Part shown: one piece after another, positions 1-9,354 of the stretch
How the letters are laid out: each line of letters begins with the position of its first letter
Position numbering within the stretch: the stretch's first letter is position 1
Assembly (NCBI RefSeq): GCF_032854445.1
Contig: NW_027018406.1
Location: 1-30,200 of the forward strand
Length of the DNA stretch: 30,200 nucleotides
From: Liolophura sinensis
Lineage: Eukaryota > Mollusca > Polyplacophora > Chitonida > Chitonidae
Direction of reading: 5' to 3'
Notes under the pieces: model-generated
What the model was told of the DNA's origin: nothing
The model's input: the letters and a program-made list of their open reading frames with translations, nothing else
Database searches by the model: none
Translations under genes and position numbers: made by a program

Positions 1-1
1 A

Positions 2-552
2 AATGATTATTCATTTGTGGCTACAGCCAAAAGTATCGGTCGGAGAGCAACGCGGTTTGCACCATTCGATTTCTCGTCAAAAGATACGTCGGATTAGCCT
101 CTTACCAGCAGCATTGGAACAGTTTTTCCACTTTTGGATTTTTGCCTGGTATTTTTTCTAATTGAAATCGGCTACATTAACTATGTACAATCGCGACTGG
201 TCATTACTATATTCAACTTTTCATTATAAGTTATGTGCCCTTCGGTAGCCCAGACGACGTCAAATCTTTGGGCCAAGCCCATTTAACTCACCCAGCAGTT
301 GTCTTACTTCTAAGTCGAAGACAAACTCAATGTCTTTATCTACATGTAGAAAAACCACACCATTTGTATATAAAAAAAACACAAGGTACTTGATACAGTC
401 CGCTGTAAAAAGGACAATTGAACACTGACCCACATCAATAAGGTGCCAAAAGATGCGCAATTGGGCCAGGCATCTCCAGCTGTTGAAAAAATTGCAAATT
501 TCCTTGGTTTCCATGGAGTAAGAGCCGTTGCTGGGCACGTAATCTTGACATC
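2..552 (+). repeat. Monomer U1
   Basis: Core haplotype g-c-att-gt-t. It also has 36c ('gtatcgg'), 412g, an extra A in the 'gttgaaaa' run and 539a, which removes the E-box. The closest relative is U7. The base before it (position 1) is a where other copies have c. Confidence 0.95.
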
Positions 553-1104
553 AATGATTATTCATTTGTGGCTACAGCCAAAAGTATTGGTCGGAGAGCA
601 ACGCGGTTTGCACCATTCGATTTCTCGTCAAAAAATACGTCGGATTAGCCTCTTACCAGCAGCATTGGAACAGTTTTTCTACTTTTGGATTTTTTGCCTG
701 GTCTTTTTGCGAATTGAAATCGGCTACATTAACTATGTACAATCGCGACTGGTCATTACTATAATTCAACTTTTCATTATAAGTTATGTGCCCTTCGTAG
801 CCCAGACGACGTCAAATTGTTGGGCCAATCCCATTTAACTCACCCAGCAGTTGTCTTACTTCTAAGTCGAAGACAAACTCAATGTCTTTATCTACATGTA
901 GAAAAACCACACCATTTGTATATAAAAAAAACACAAGGTACTTGATACAGTCCGCTGTAAAAAGTACAATTGAACACTGACCCCACATCAATAAGGTGCC
1001 AAAAGATGCGCAATTGGGCCAGGCATCTCCAGCTGTTGAAAAATTGCAAATTTCCTTGGTTTCCATGGAGTAAGAGCCGTTGCTGGGCACGTGATCTTGA
1101 CATC
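553..1104 (+). repeat. Monomer U2
   Basis: Core haplotype a-t-cgg-gt-t with the tg...t variant at 265-276. The 552-bp length results from extra t, a and c bases (in 'ggattttttg', 'actataattc' and 'gacccc') and a lost g in 'cttcgtag'. It pairs with U8. Confidence 0.95.
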
Positions 1105-1653
1105 AATGATTATTCATTTGTGGCTACAGCCCAAAAGTATTGGTCGGAGAGCAACGCGGTTTGCACCATTCGATTTCTCGTCAAAAAATACGTCGATTAG
1201 CCTCTTACCAGCAGCATTGGAACAGTTTTCTACTTTTGGATTTTTGCCTGGTCTTTTTGCGAATTGAAATCGGCTACATTAACTATGTACAATCGCGACT
1301 GGTCATTACTATATTCAACTTTTCATTATAAGTTATGTGCCCTTCGGTAGCCCAGACGACGTCAAATCTTTGGGCCAAGCCCATTTAACTCACCCAGCAG
1401 TTGTCTTACTTCTAAGTCGAAGACAAACTCAATGTCTTTATCTACATGTAGAAAAACCACACCATTTGTATATAAAAAAAACACAAGGTACTTGATACAG
1501 TCCGCTGTAAAAAGTACAATTGAACACTGACCCACATCAATAAGGTGCCAAAAGATGCGCAATTGGGCCAGGCATCTCCAGCTGTTGAAAAATTGCAAAT
1601 TTCCTTGGTTTCCATGGAGTAAGAGCCGTTGCTGGGCACGTGATCTTGACATC
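1105..1653 (+). repeat. Monomer U3
   Basis: Core haplotype a-t-cgg-gt-t. It has an extra c in 'acagccc', a lost g in 'cgtcgatt' (also in U54) and a lost t before 'ctacttttgg'. Confidence 0.95.
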
Positions 1654-2202
1654 AATGATTATTCATTTGTGGCTACAGCCAAAAGTATTGGTCGGAGAGC
1701 AACGCGGTTTGCACCATTCGATTTCTCGTCAAAAGATACGTCGGATTAGCCTCTTACCAGCAGCATTGGAACAGTTTTTCTACTTTTGGATTTTTGCCTG
1801 GTCTTTTTGCGAATTGAAATCGGCTACATTAACTATGTACAATCGCGACTGGTCATTACTATATTCAACTTTTCATTATAAGTTATGTGCCCTTCGGTAG
1901 CCCAGACGACGTCAAATCTTTGGGCCAAGCCCATTTAACTCACCCAGCAGTTGTCTTACTTCTAAGTCGAAGACAAACTCAATGTCTTTATCTACATGTA
2001 GAAAAACCACACCATTTGTATATAAAAAAACACAAGGTACTTGATACAGTCCGCTGTAAAAAGGACAATTGAACACTGACCCACATCAATAAGGTGCCAA
2101 AAGATGCGCAATTGGGCCAGGCATCTCCAGCTGTTGAAAAATTGCAAATTTTCTTGGTTTCCATGGAGTAAGAGCCGTTGCTGGGCACGTAATCTTGACA
2201 TC
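1654..2202 (+). repeat. Monomer U4
   Basis: Core haplotype g-t-cgg-gt-t with a 7-A run, 412g, a private 'attttcttgg' change and 539a (no E-box). It shares 82g, 412g and 539a with U1 and U7. Confidence 0.95.
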
Positions 2203-2752
2203 AATGATTATTCATTTGTGGCTACAGCCAAAAGTATTGGTCGGAGAGCAACGCGGTTTGCACCATTCGATTTCTCGTCAAAAATACGTCGGATTAGCTC
2301 TTACCAGCAGCATTGGAACAGTTTTTCTACTTTTGGATTTTTGCCTGGTCTTTTTGCGAATTGAAATCGGCTACATTAACTATGTACAATCGCGACTGGT
2401 CATTACTATATTCAACTTTTCATTATAAGTTATGTGCCCTTCGGTAGCCCAGACGACGTCAAATTGTTGGGCCAATTCCATTTAACTCACCCAGCAGTTG
2501 TCTTACTTCTAAGTCGAAGACAAACTCAATGTCTTTATCTACATGTAGAAAAAACCACACCATTTGTATATAAAAAAAAACACAAGGTACTTGATACAGT
2601 CCGCTGTAAAAAGTACAATTGAACACTGACCCACATCAATAAGGTGCCAAAAGATGCGCAATTGGGCCAGGCATCTCCAGCTGTTGAAAAATTGCAAATT
2701 TCCTTGGTTTCCATGGAGTAAGAGCCGTTGCTGGGCACGTAATCTTGACATC
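2203..2752 (+). repeat. Monomer U5
   Basis: Core haplotype a-t-cgg-gt-t with the tg...t variant at 265-276 plus a private 'ccaattcc'. Two single-base losses ('gtcaaaaata', 'ttagctct') and two gains (an extra A after the ctacatgtag palindrome, and a 9-A run) cancel to 550 bp. 539a removes the E-box. Confidence 0.95.
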
Positions 2753-3302
2753 AATGATTATTCATTTGTGGCTACAGCCAAAAGTATTGGTCGGAGAGCA
2801 ACGCGGTTTGCACCATTCGATTTCTCGTCAAAAAATACGTCGGATTAGCCTCTTACCAGCAGCATTGGAACAGTTTTTCTACTTTTGGATTTTTGCCTGG
2901 TCTTTTTGCGAATTGAAATCGGCTACATTAACTATGTACAATCGCGACTGTCATTACTATATTCAACTTTTCATTATAAGTTATGTGCCCTTCGGTAGCC
3001 CAGACGACGTCAAATTGTTGGGCCAATCCCATTTAACTCACCCAGCAGTTGTCTTACTTCTAAGTCGAAGGACAAACTCAATGTCTTTATCTACATGTAG
3101 AAAAACCACACCATTTGTATATAAAAAAAACACAAGGTACTTGATACAGTCCGCTGTAAAAAGTACAATTGAACACTGACCCACATCAATAAGGTGCCAA
3201 AAGATGCGCAATTGGGCAGGCATCTCCAGCTGTTGAAAAATTGCAAATTTCCTTGGTTTCCATGGAGTAAGAGCCGTTGCCCGGGCACGTGATTTTGACA
3301 TC
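2753..3302 (+). repeat. Monomer U6
   Basis: Core haplotype a-t-cgg-gt-c with the tg...t variant at 265-276. It has lost g in 'gactgtca', gained g in 'cgaagga', lost c in 'tgggcagg' and gained c in 'gcccggg'. 542t is shared with U9. Confidence 0.95.
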
Positions 3303-3853
3303 AATGATTATTCATTTGTGGCTACAGCCAAAAGTATTGGTCGGAGAGCAACGCGGTTTGCACCATTCGATTTCTCGTCAAAAGATACGTCGGATTAGCC
3401 TCTTACCAGCAGCATTGGAACAGTTTTTCCACTTTTGGATTTTTGCCTGGTATTTTTTCTAATTGAAATCGGCTACATTAACTATGTACAATCGCGACTG
3501 GTCATTACTATATTCAACTTTTTCATTATAAGTTATGTGCCCTTCGGTAGCCCAGACGACGTCAAATCTTTGGGCCAAGCCCATTTAACTCACCCAGCAG
3601 TTGTCTTACTTCTAAGTCGAAGACAAACTCAATGTCTTTATCTACATGTAGAAAAACCACACCATTTGTATATAAAAAAAACACAAGGTACTTGATACAG
3701 TCCGCTGTAAAAAGGACAATTGAACACTGACCCACATCAATAAGGTGCCAAAAGATGCGCAATTGGGCCAGGCATCTCCAGCTGTTGAAAAATTGCAAAT
3801 TTCCTTGGTTTCCATGGAGTAAGAGCCGTTGCTGGGCACGTAATCTTGACATC
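3303..3853 (+). repeat. Monomer U7
   Basis: Core haplotype g-c-att-gt-t with 412g and 539a, a near-match to U1. It has one extra t in 'aactttttca'. Confidence 0.95.
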
Positions 3854-4404
3854 AATGATTATTCATTTGTGGCTACAGCCAAAAGTATTGGTCGGAGAGC
3901 AACGCGGTTTGCACCATTCGATTTCTCGTCAAAAAAATACGTCGGATTAGCCTCTTACCAGCAGCATTGGAACAGTTTTTCTACTTTTGGATTTTTGCCT
4001 GGTCTTTTTGCGAATTGAAATCGGCTACATTAACTATGTACAATCGCGACTGGTCATTACTATATTCAACTTTTCATTATAAGTTATGTGCCCTTCGGTA
4101 GCCCAGACGACGTCAAATTGTTGGGCCAATCCCATTTAACTCACCCAGCAGTTGTCTTACTTCTAAGTCGAAGACAAACTCAATGTCTTTATCTACATGT
4201 AGAAAAACCACACCATTTGTATATAAAAAAAACACAAGGTACTTGATACAGTCCGCTGTAAAAAGTACAATTGAACACTGACCCACATCAATAAGGTGCC
4301 AAAAGATGCGCAATTGGGCCAGGCATCTCCAGCTGTTGAAAAATTGCAAATTTCCTTGGTTTCCATGGAGTAAGAGCCGTTGCTGGGCACGTGATCTTGA
4401 CATC
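3854..4404 (+). repeat. Monomer U8
   Basis: Core haplotype a-t-cgg-gt-t with the tg...t variant at 265-276, like U2. It has one extra A before 'tacgtcgg'. The E-box is intact. Confidence 0.95.
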
Positions 4405-4953
4405 AATGATTATTCATTTGTGGCTACAGCCAAAAGTATTGGTCGGAGAGCAACGCGGTTTGCACCATTCGATTTCTCGTCAAAAGATACGTCGGATTAG
4501 CCTCTTACCAGCAGCATTGGAACAGTTTTTCTACTTTGGATTTTTGCTGGTCTTTTTGCGAATTGAAATCGGCTACATTAACTATGTACAATCGCGACTG
4601 GTCATTACTATATTCAACTTTTCATTATAAGTTATGTGCCCTTCGGTAGCCCAGACGACGTCAAATCTTTGGGCCAAGCCCATTTAACTCACCCAGCAGT
4701 TGTCTTACTTCTAAGTCGAAGACAAACTCAATGTCTTTATCTACATGTAGAAAAACCACACCATTTGTAATATAAAAAAAACACAAGGTACTTGATACAG
4801 TCCGCTGTAAAAAGTACAATTGAACACTGACCCACATCAATAAGGTGCCAAAAGATGCGCAATTGGGCCAGGCATCTCCAGCTGTTGAAAAATTGCAAAT
4901 TTCCTTGGTTTCCATGGAGTAAGAGCCGTTGCCGGGCACGTGATTTTGACATC
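4405..4953 (+). repeat. Monomer U9
   Basis: Core haplotype g-t-cgg-gt-c with 542t. It has lost t and c in 'tactttgg' and 'ttgctgg', and gained A in 'tgtaatata'. It is the last copy of the indel-rich left block. Confidence 0.95.
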
Positions 4954-5503
4954 AATGATTATTCATTTGTGGCTACAGCCAAAAGTATTGGTCGGAGAGC
5001 AACGCGGTTTGCACCATTCGATTTCTCGTCAAAAAATACGTCGGATTAGCCTCTTACCAGCAGCATTGGAACAGTTTTTCCACTTTTGGATTTTTGCCTG
5101 GTATTTTTTCTAATTGAAATCGGCTACATTAACTATGTACAATCGCGACTGGTCATTACTATATTCAACTTTTCATTATAAGTTATGTGCCCTTCGGTAG
5201 CCCAGACGACGTCAAATCTTTGGGCCAAGCCCATTTAACTCACCCAGCAAATGTCTTACTTCTAAGTCGAAGACAAACTCAATGTCTTTATCTACATGTA
5301 GAAAAACCACACCATTTGTATATAAAAAAAACACAAGGTACTTGATACAGTCCGCTGTAAAAAGTACAATTGAACACTGACCCACATCAATAAGGTGCCA
5401 AAAGATGCGCAATTGGGCCAGGCATCTCCAGCTGTTGAAAAATTGCAAATTTCCTTGGTTTCCATGGAGTAAGAGCCGTTGCTGGGCACGTGATCTTGAC
5501 ATC
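4954..5503 (+). repeat. Monomer U10
   Basis: Core haplotype a-c-att-aa-t (type Q). It is the first copy from the left with 297aa and the first of exactly canonical type and length. Confidence 0.95.
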
Positions 5504-5665
5504 AATGATTATTCATTTGTGGCTACAGCCAAAAGTATTGGTCGGAGAGCAACGTGGTTTGCACCATTCGATTTCTCGTCAAAAAATACGTCGGATTAGC
5601 CTCTTACCAGCAGCATTGGAACAGTTTTTCTACTTTTGGATTTTTGCCTGGTCTTTTTGCGAATT

Positions 5666-5723
5666 GAAATCGGCTACATTAACTATGTACAATCGCGACT
5701 GGTCATTACTATATTCAACTTTT
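5666..5723. other. Conserved core 1 of the monomer (offset 163-220)
   Basis: No substitution in this 58-bp stretch is shared by two or more monomers. Only private changes occur (U6, U24, U39 and the U37 deletion). It is flanked by the highly variable 150-162 and 221-276 zones. It may be a protein-binding or nucleosome-positioning segment, or chance. Confidence 0.35.
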
Positions 5724-5756
5724 CATTATAAGTTATGTGCCCTTCGGTAGCCCAGA

Positions 5757-5764
5757 CGACGTCA
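5757..5764. promoter_or_regulatory. CRE-like site CGACGTCA, recurring once per monomer
   Basis: This is the reference example at offset 254-261. It differs by one base from the palindromic CRE TGACGTCA and contains GACGTC. The core is unchanged in all monomers I compared, and the neighbouring base at 253 is g in U35, U50 and U55. A role in binding bZIP proteins is speculative. Confidence 0.2.
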
Positions 5765-5771
5765 AATCTTT

Positions 5772-5782
5772 GGGCCAAGCCC
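5772..5782. repeat. Small dyad GGGC-CAA-GCCC, once per monomer
   Basis: A 4-bp stem with a 3-nt loop lies at offset 269-279. It is disrupted in U2, U5, U6 and U8, where 276t gives 'ccaatccc' or 'ccaattcc'. It is too short to claim a stable structure. Confidence 0.25.
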
Positions 5783-5801
5783 ATTTAACTCACCCAGCAG
5801 T

Positions 5802-5865
5802 TGTCTTACTTCTAAGTCGAAGACAAACTCAATGTCTTTATCTACATGTAGAAAAACCACACCAT
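5802..5865. other. Conserved core 2 of the monomer (offset 299-362)
   Basis: This second stretch of about 64 bp has no recurrent variant and includes the ctacatgtag palindrome. Only private changes are seen (U5, U6, U50, U51, U54). It is bordered by the gt/aa site at 297-298 and the variable site at 363. Confidence 0.35.
5842..5851. repeat. 10-bp perfect palindrome ctacatgtag, once per monomer
   Basis: This self-complementary decamer lies at offset 339-348, inside the core that lacks recurrent variants. It is intact in the monomers I compared, including the degenerate left block. Such a site could bind a dimeric protein. None is identified. Confidence 0.4.
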
Positions 5866-5868
5866 TTG

Positions 5869-5881
5869 TATATAAAAAAAA
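5869..5881 (+). promoter_or_regulatory. TATA-like element and A-run, recurring once per monomer
   Basis: TATATAAA leads into an uninterrupted run of A (usually 8 after the last T; 7 in U4 and U42; 9 in U5, U18, U21, U49 and U50; interrupted in U46). It resembles a TATA box on the top strand and could serve satellite transcription. It could equally be a simple AT-rich nucleosome-excluding stretch. No initiator or transcript evidence is visible. Confidence 0.2.
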
Positions 5882-6036
5882 CACAAGGTACTTGATACAG
5901 TCCGCTGTAAAAAGTACAATTGAACACTGACCCACATCAATAAGGTGCCAAAAGATGCGCAATTGGGCCAGGCATCTCCAGCTGTTGAAAAATTGCAAAT
6001 TTCCTTGGTTTCCATGGAGTAAGAGCCGTTGCTGGG

Positions 6037-6042
6037 CACGTG
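6037..6042. promoter_or_regulatory. E-box CACGTG, recurring once per monomer
   Basis: This is the reference example at offset 534-539. The bottom strand reads ATCACGTG, which fits the bHLH-type consensus RTCACRTG (yeast centromere element CDEI/Cbf1, and USF/MITF-type E-boxes). It is intact in 50 of 54 complete monomers and is lost by 539a in U1, U4, U5 and U7. Binding is inferred from the motif alone. A 6-bp site shared by descent is weak evidence of function. Confidence 0.35.
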
Positions 6043-6053
6043 ATCTTGACATC

Positions 6054-6604
6054 AATGATTATTCATTTGTGGCTACAGCCAAAAGTATTGGTCGGAGAGC
6101 AACGCGGTTTGCACCATTCGATTTCTCGTCAAAAGATACGTCGGATTAGCCTCTTACCAGCAGCATTGGAACAGTTTTTCTACTTTTGGATTTTTGCCTG
6201 GTCTTTTTGCGAATTGAAATCGGCTACATTAACTATGTACAATCGCGACTGGTCATTACTATATTCAACTTTTCATTATAAGTTATGTGCCCTTCGGTAG
6301 CCCAGACGACGTCAAATCTTTGGGCCAAGCCCATTTAACTCACCCAGCAGTTGTCTTACTTCTAAGTCGAAGACAAACTCAATGTCTTTATCTACATGTA
6401 GAAAAACCACACCATTTGTATATAAAAAAAACACAAGGTACTTGATACAGTCCGCTGTAAAAAGGACAATTGAACACTGACCCACATCAATAAGGTGCCA
6501 AAAGATACGCAATTGGGCCAGGGCATCTCCAGCTGTTGAAAAATTTCAAATTTCCTTGGTTTCCATGGAGTAAGAGCCGTTGCTGGGCACGTGATCTTGA
6601 CATC
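6054..6604 (+). repeat. Monomer U12
   Basis: Core haplotype g-t-cgg-gt-t with 412g, 454a and a change at 492, plus an extra g in 'cagggcat'. The 412g-454a pair recurs only in U46, 18.7 kb away. Confidence 0.95.
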
Positions 6605-7154
6605 AATGATTATTCATTTGTGGCTACAGCCAAAAGTATTGGTCGGATAGCAACGTGGTTTGCACCATTCGATTTCTCGTCAAAAAATACGTCGGATTAG
6701 CCTCTTACCAGCAGCATTGGAACAGTTTTTCTACTTTTGGATTTTTGCCTGGTCTTTTTGCGAATTGAAATCGGCTACATTAACTATGTACAATCGCGAC
6801 TGGTCATTACTATATTCAACTTTTCATTATAAGTTATGTGCCCTTCGGTAGCCCAGACGACGTCAAATCTTTGGGCCAAGCCCATTTAACTCACCCAGCA
6901 GTTGTCTTACTTCTAAGTCGAAGACAAACTCAATGTCTTTATCTACATGTAGAAAAACCACACCATTTGTATATAAAAAAAACACAAGGTACTTGATACA
7001 GTCCGCTGTAAAAAGTACAATTGAACACTGACCCACATCAATAAGGTGCCAAAAGATGCGCAATTGGGCCAGGCATCTCCAGCTGTTGAAAAATTGCAAA
7101 TTTCCTTGGTTTCCATGGAGTAAGAGCCGTTGCCGGGCACGTGATCTTGATATC
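6605..7154 (+). repeat. Monomer U13
   Basis: Core haplotype a-t-cgg-gt-c with 52t, a private 'ggatagc', and 547t, which forms ttgatatcaa with the next monomer. It pairs with U17. Confidence 0.95.
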
Positions 7155-7704
7155 AATGATTATTCATTTGTGGCTACAGCCAAAAGTATTGGTAGGAGAG
7201 CAACGCGGTTTGCACCATTCCATTTCTCGTCAAAAAATACGTCGGATTAGCCTCTTACCAGCAGCATTGGAACAGTTTTTCCACTTTTGGATTTTTGCCT
7301 GGTATTTTTTCTAATTGAAATCGGCTACATTAACTATGTACAATCGCGACTGGTCATTACTATATTCAACTTTTCATTATAAGTTATGTGCCCTTCGGTA
7401 GCCCAGACGACGTCAAATCTTTGGGCCAAGCCCATTTAACTCACCCAGCAAATGTCTTACTTCTAAGTCGAAGACAAACTCAATGTCTTTATCTACATGT
7501 AGAAAAACCACACCATTTGTATATAAAAAAAACACAAGGTACTTGATACAGTCCGCTGTAAAAAGTACAATTGAACACTGACCCACATCAATAAGGTGCC
7601 AAAAGATGCGCAATTGGGCCAGGCATCTCCAGCTGTTGAAAAATTGCAAATTTCCTTGGTTTCCATGGAGTAAGAGCCGTTGCTGAGCACGTGATCTTGA
7701 CATC
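7155..7704 (+). repeat. Monomer U14
   Basis: Core haplotype a-c-att-aa-t with 67c (shared with U18), a private 'ggtagg' and 'gctgagc' near the end. Confidence 0.95.
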
Positions 7705-8254
7705 AATGATTATTCATTTGTGGCTACAGCCAAAAGTATTGGTCGGAGAGCAACGCGGTTTGCACCATTCGATTTCTCGTCAAAAAATACGTCGGATTAG
7801 CCTCTTACCAGCAGCATTGGAACAGTTTTTCTACTTTTGGATTTTTGCCTGGTCTTTTTGCGAATTGAAATCGGCTACATTAACTATGTACAATCGCGAC
7901 TGGTCATTACTATATTCAACTTTTCATTATAAGTTATGTGCCCTTCGGTAGCCCAGACGACGTCAAATCTTTGGGCCAAGCCCATTTAACTCACCCAGCA
8001 AATGTCTTACTTCTAAGTCGAAGACAAACTCAATGTCTTTATCTACATGTAGAAAAACCACACCATTTGTATATAAAAAAAACACAAGGTACTTGATACA
8101 GTCCGCTGTAAAAAGTACAATTGAACACTGACCCACATCAATAAGGTGCCAAAAGATGCGCAATTGGGCCAGGCATCTCCAGCTGTTGAAAAATTGCAAA
8201 TTTCCTTGGTTTCCATGGACTAAGAGCCGTTGCTGGGCACGTGATCTTGACATC
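7705..8254 (+). repeat. Monomer U15
   Basis: Core haplotype a-t-cgg-aa-t, a P left half with a Q/R right half. This implies an exchange between offsets 158 and 297. It has a private 'catggact' change. Confidence 0.95.
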
Positions 8255-8804
8255 AATGATTATTCATTTGTGGCTACAGCCAAAAGTATTGGTCGGAGAG
8301 CAACGCGGTTTGCACCATTCGATTTCTCGTCAAAAAATACGTCGGATTAGCCTCTTACCAGCAGCATTGGAACAGTTTTTCCACTTTTGGATTTTTGCCT
8401 GGTATTTTTTCTAATTGAAATCGGCTACATTAACTATGTACAATCGCGACTGGTCATTACTATATTCAACTTTTCATTATAAGTTATGTGCCCTTCGGTA
8501 GCCCAGACGACGTCAAATCTTTGGGCCAAGCCCATTTAACTCACCCAGCAAATGTCTTACTTCTAAGTCGAAGACAAACTCAATGTCTTTATCTACATGT
8601 AGAAAAACCACACCATTTGTATATAAAAAAAACACAAGGTACTTGATACAGTCCGCTGTAAAAAGTACAATTGAACACTGACCCACATCAATAAGGTGCC
8701 AAAAGATGCGCAATTGGGCCAGGCATCTCCAGCTGTTGAAAAATTGCAAATTTCCTTGGTTTCCATGGAGTAAGAGCCGTTGCTGGGCACGTGATCTTGA
8801 CATC
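8255..8804 (+). repeat. Monomer U16
   Basis: Core haplotype a-c-att-aa-t (type Q). No private changes noticed. Confidence 0.95.
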
Positions 8805-9354
8805 AATGATTATTCATTTGTGGCTACAGCCAAAAGTATTGGTCGGAGAGCAACGCGGTTTGCACCATTCGATTTCTCGTCAAAAAATACGTCGGATTAG
8901 CCTCTTACCAGCAGCATTGGAACAGTTTTTCTACTTTTGGATTTTTGCCTGGTCTTTTTGCGAATTGAAATCGGCTACATTAACTATGTACAATCGCGAC
9001 TGGTCATTACTATATTCAACTTTTCATTATAAGTTATGTGCCCTTCGGTAGCCCAGACGACGTCAAATCTTTGGGCCAAGCCCATTTAACTCACCCAGCA
9101 GTTGTCTTACTTCTAAGTCGAAGACAAACTCAATGTCTTTATCTACATGTAGAAAAACCACACCATTTGTATATAAAAAAAACACAAGGTACTTGATACA
9201 GTCCGCTGTAAAAAGTACAATTGAACACTGACCCACATCAATAAGGTGCCAAAAGATGCGCAATTGGGCCAGGCATCTCCAGCTGTTGAAAAATTGCAAA
9301 TTTCCTTGGTTTCCATGGAGTAAGAGCCGTTGCCGGGCACGTGATCTTGATATC
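8805..9354 (+). repeat. Monomer U17
   Basis: Core haplotype a-t-cgg-gt-c with 547t, matching U13 but without its private change and 52t. Confidence 0.95.

Larger units (their letters stand above)
2..4953 (+). repeat. Left block U1-U9: indel-rich, three-monomer rhythm
   Basis: All nine monomers carry at least one indel, mostly single bases in short homopolymers. Several variants are confined to this block: 'tgttgggccaat' at 265-276 in U2, U5, U6 and U8; 539a (E-box lost) in U1, U4, U5 and U7; 542t in U6 and U9. U1, U4 and U7 share 82g, 412g and 539a, while U2, U5 and U8 share the 265-276 variant, so the block reads as three trimers of ~1.65 kb. U1-U2 and U7-U8 are the closest match, 3.3 kb apart. 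Confidence 0.8.
5504..6053 (+). repeat. Monomer U11 (reference copy for offsets)
   Basis: Core haplotype a-t-cgg-gt-t (type P), 550 bp, with 52t ('aacgtgg') as its only recurrent minor change. It is used here as the reference for offsets and for the short sites listed separately. Confidence 0.95.
6605..7704 (+). repeat. Dimer U13-U14, partner of U17-U18
   Basis: U13 has 530c and 547t (creating ttgatatcaa), and U14 has 67c ('ccattccatt'). The only other copies with these rare changes are U17 and U18, exactly 2200 bp (four monomers) to the right. This indicates duplication of a multi-monomer block. Confidence 0.75.

Noticed and set aside
5518-5578. tRNA-like A box ('tggctacag') and B box ('cattcgatt') suggesting a Pol III unit or SINE
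   Set aside because: The A-box fit needs an insertion, the B box lacks the GGTTC start, and no cloverleaf or terminal target-site structure is visible.
5591-5600. Telomere-like 'ggattag'
   Set aside because: It occurs once per monomer and is not in tandem.
5490-5750. Top-strand open frames of 64 and 86 codons in many monomers
   Set aside because: They overlap each other and the bottom-strand frame, contain no known motif, and cannot continue into the next copy because 550 is not a multiple of three.
5742-5760. Possible CENP-B box ('cttcggtagcccagacg')
   Set aside because: It shares the TTCG start, but the essential A and the CGGG half of the consensus are absent.
5762-6055. Bottom-strand open frame of about 97 codons, recurring at 550-bp intervals
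   Set aside because: No recognisable domain, overlapping open frames on both strands, mostly residue-changing variation and A-run frameshifts. Copies share it by descent only.
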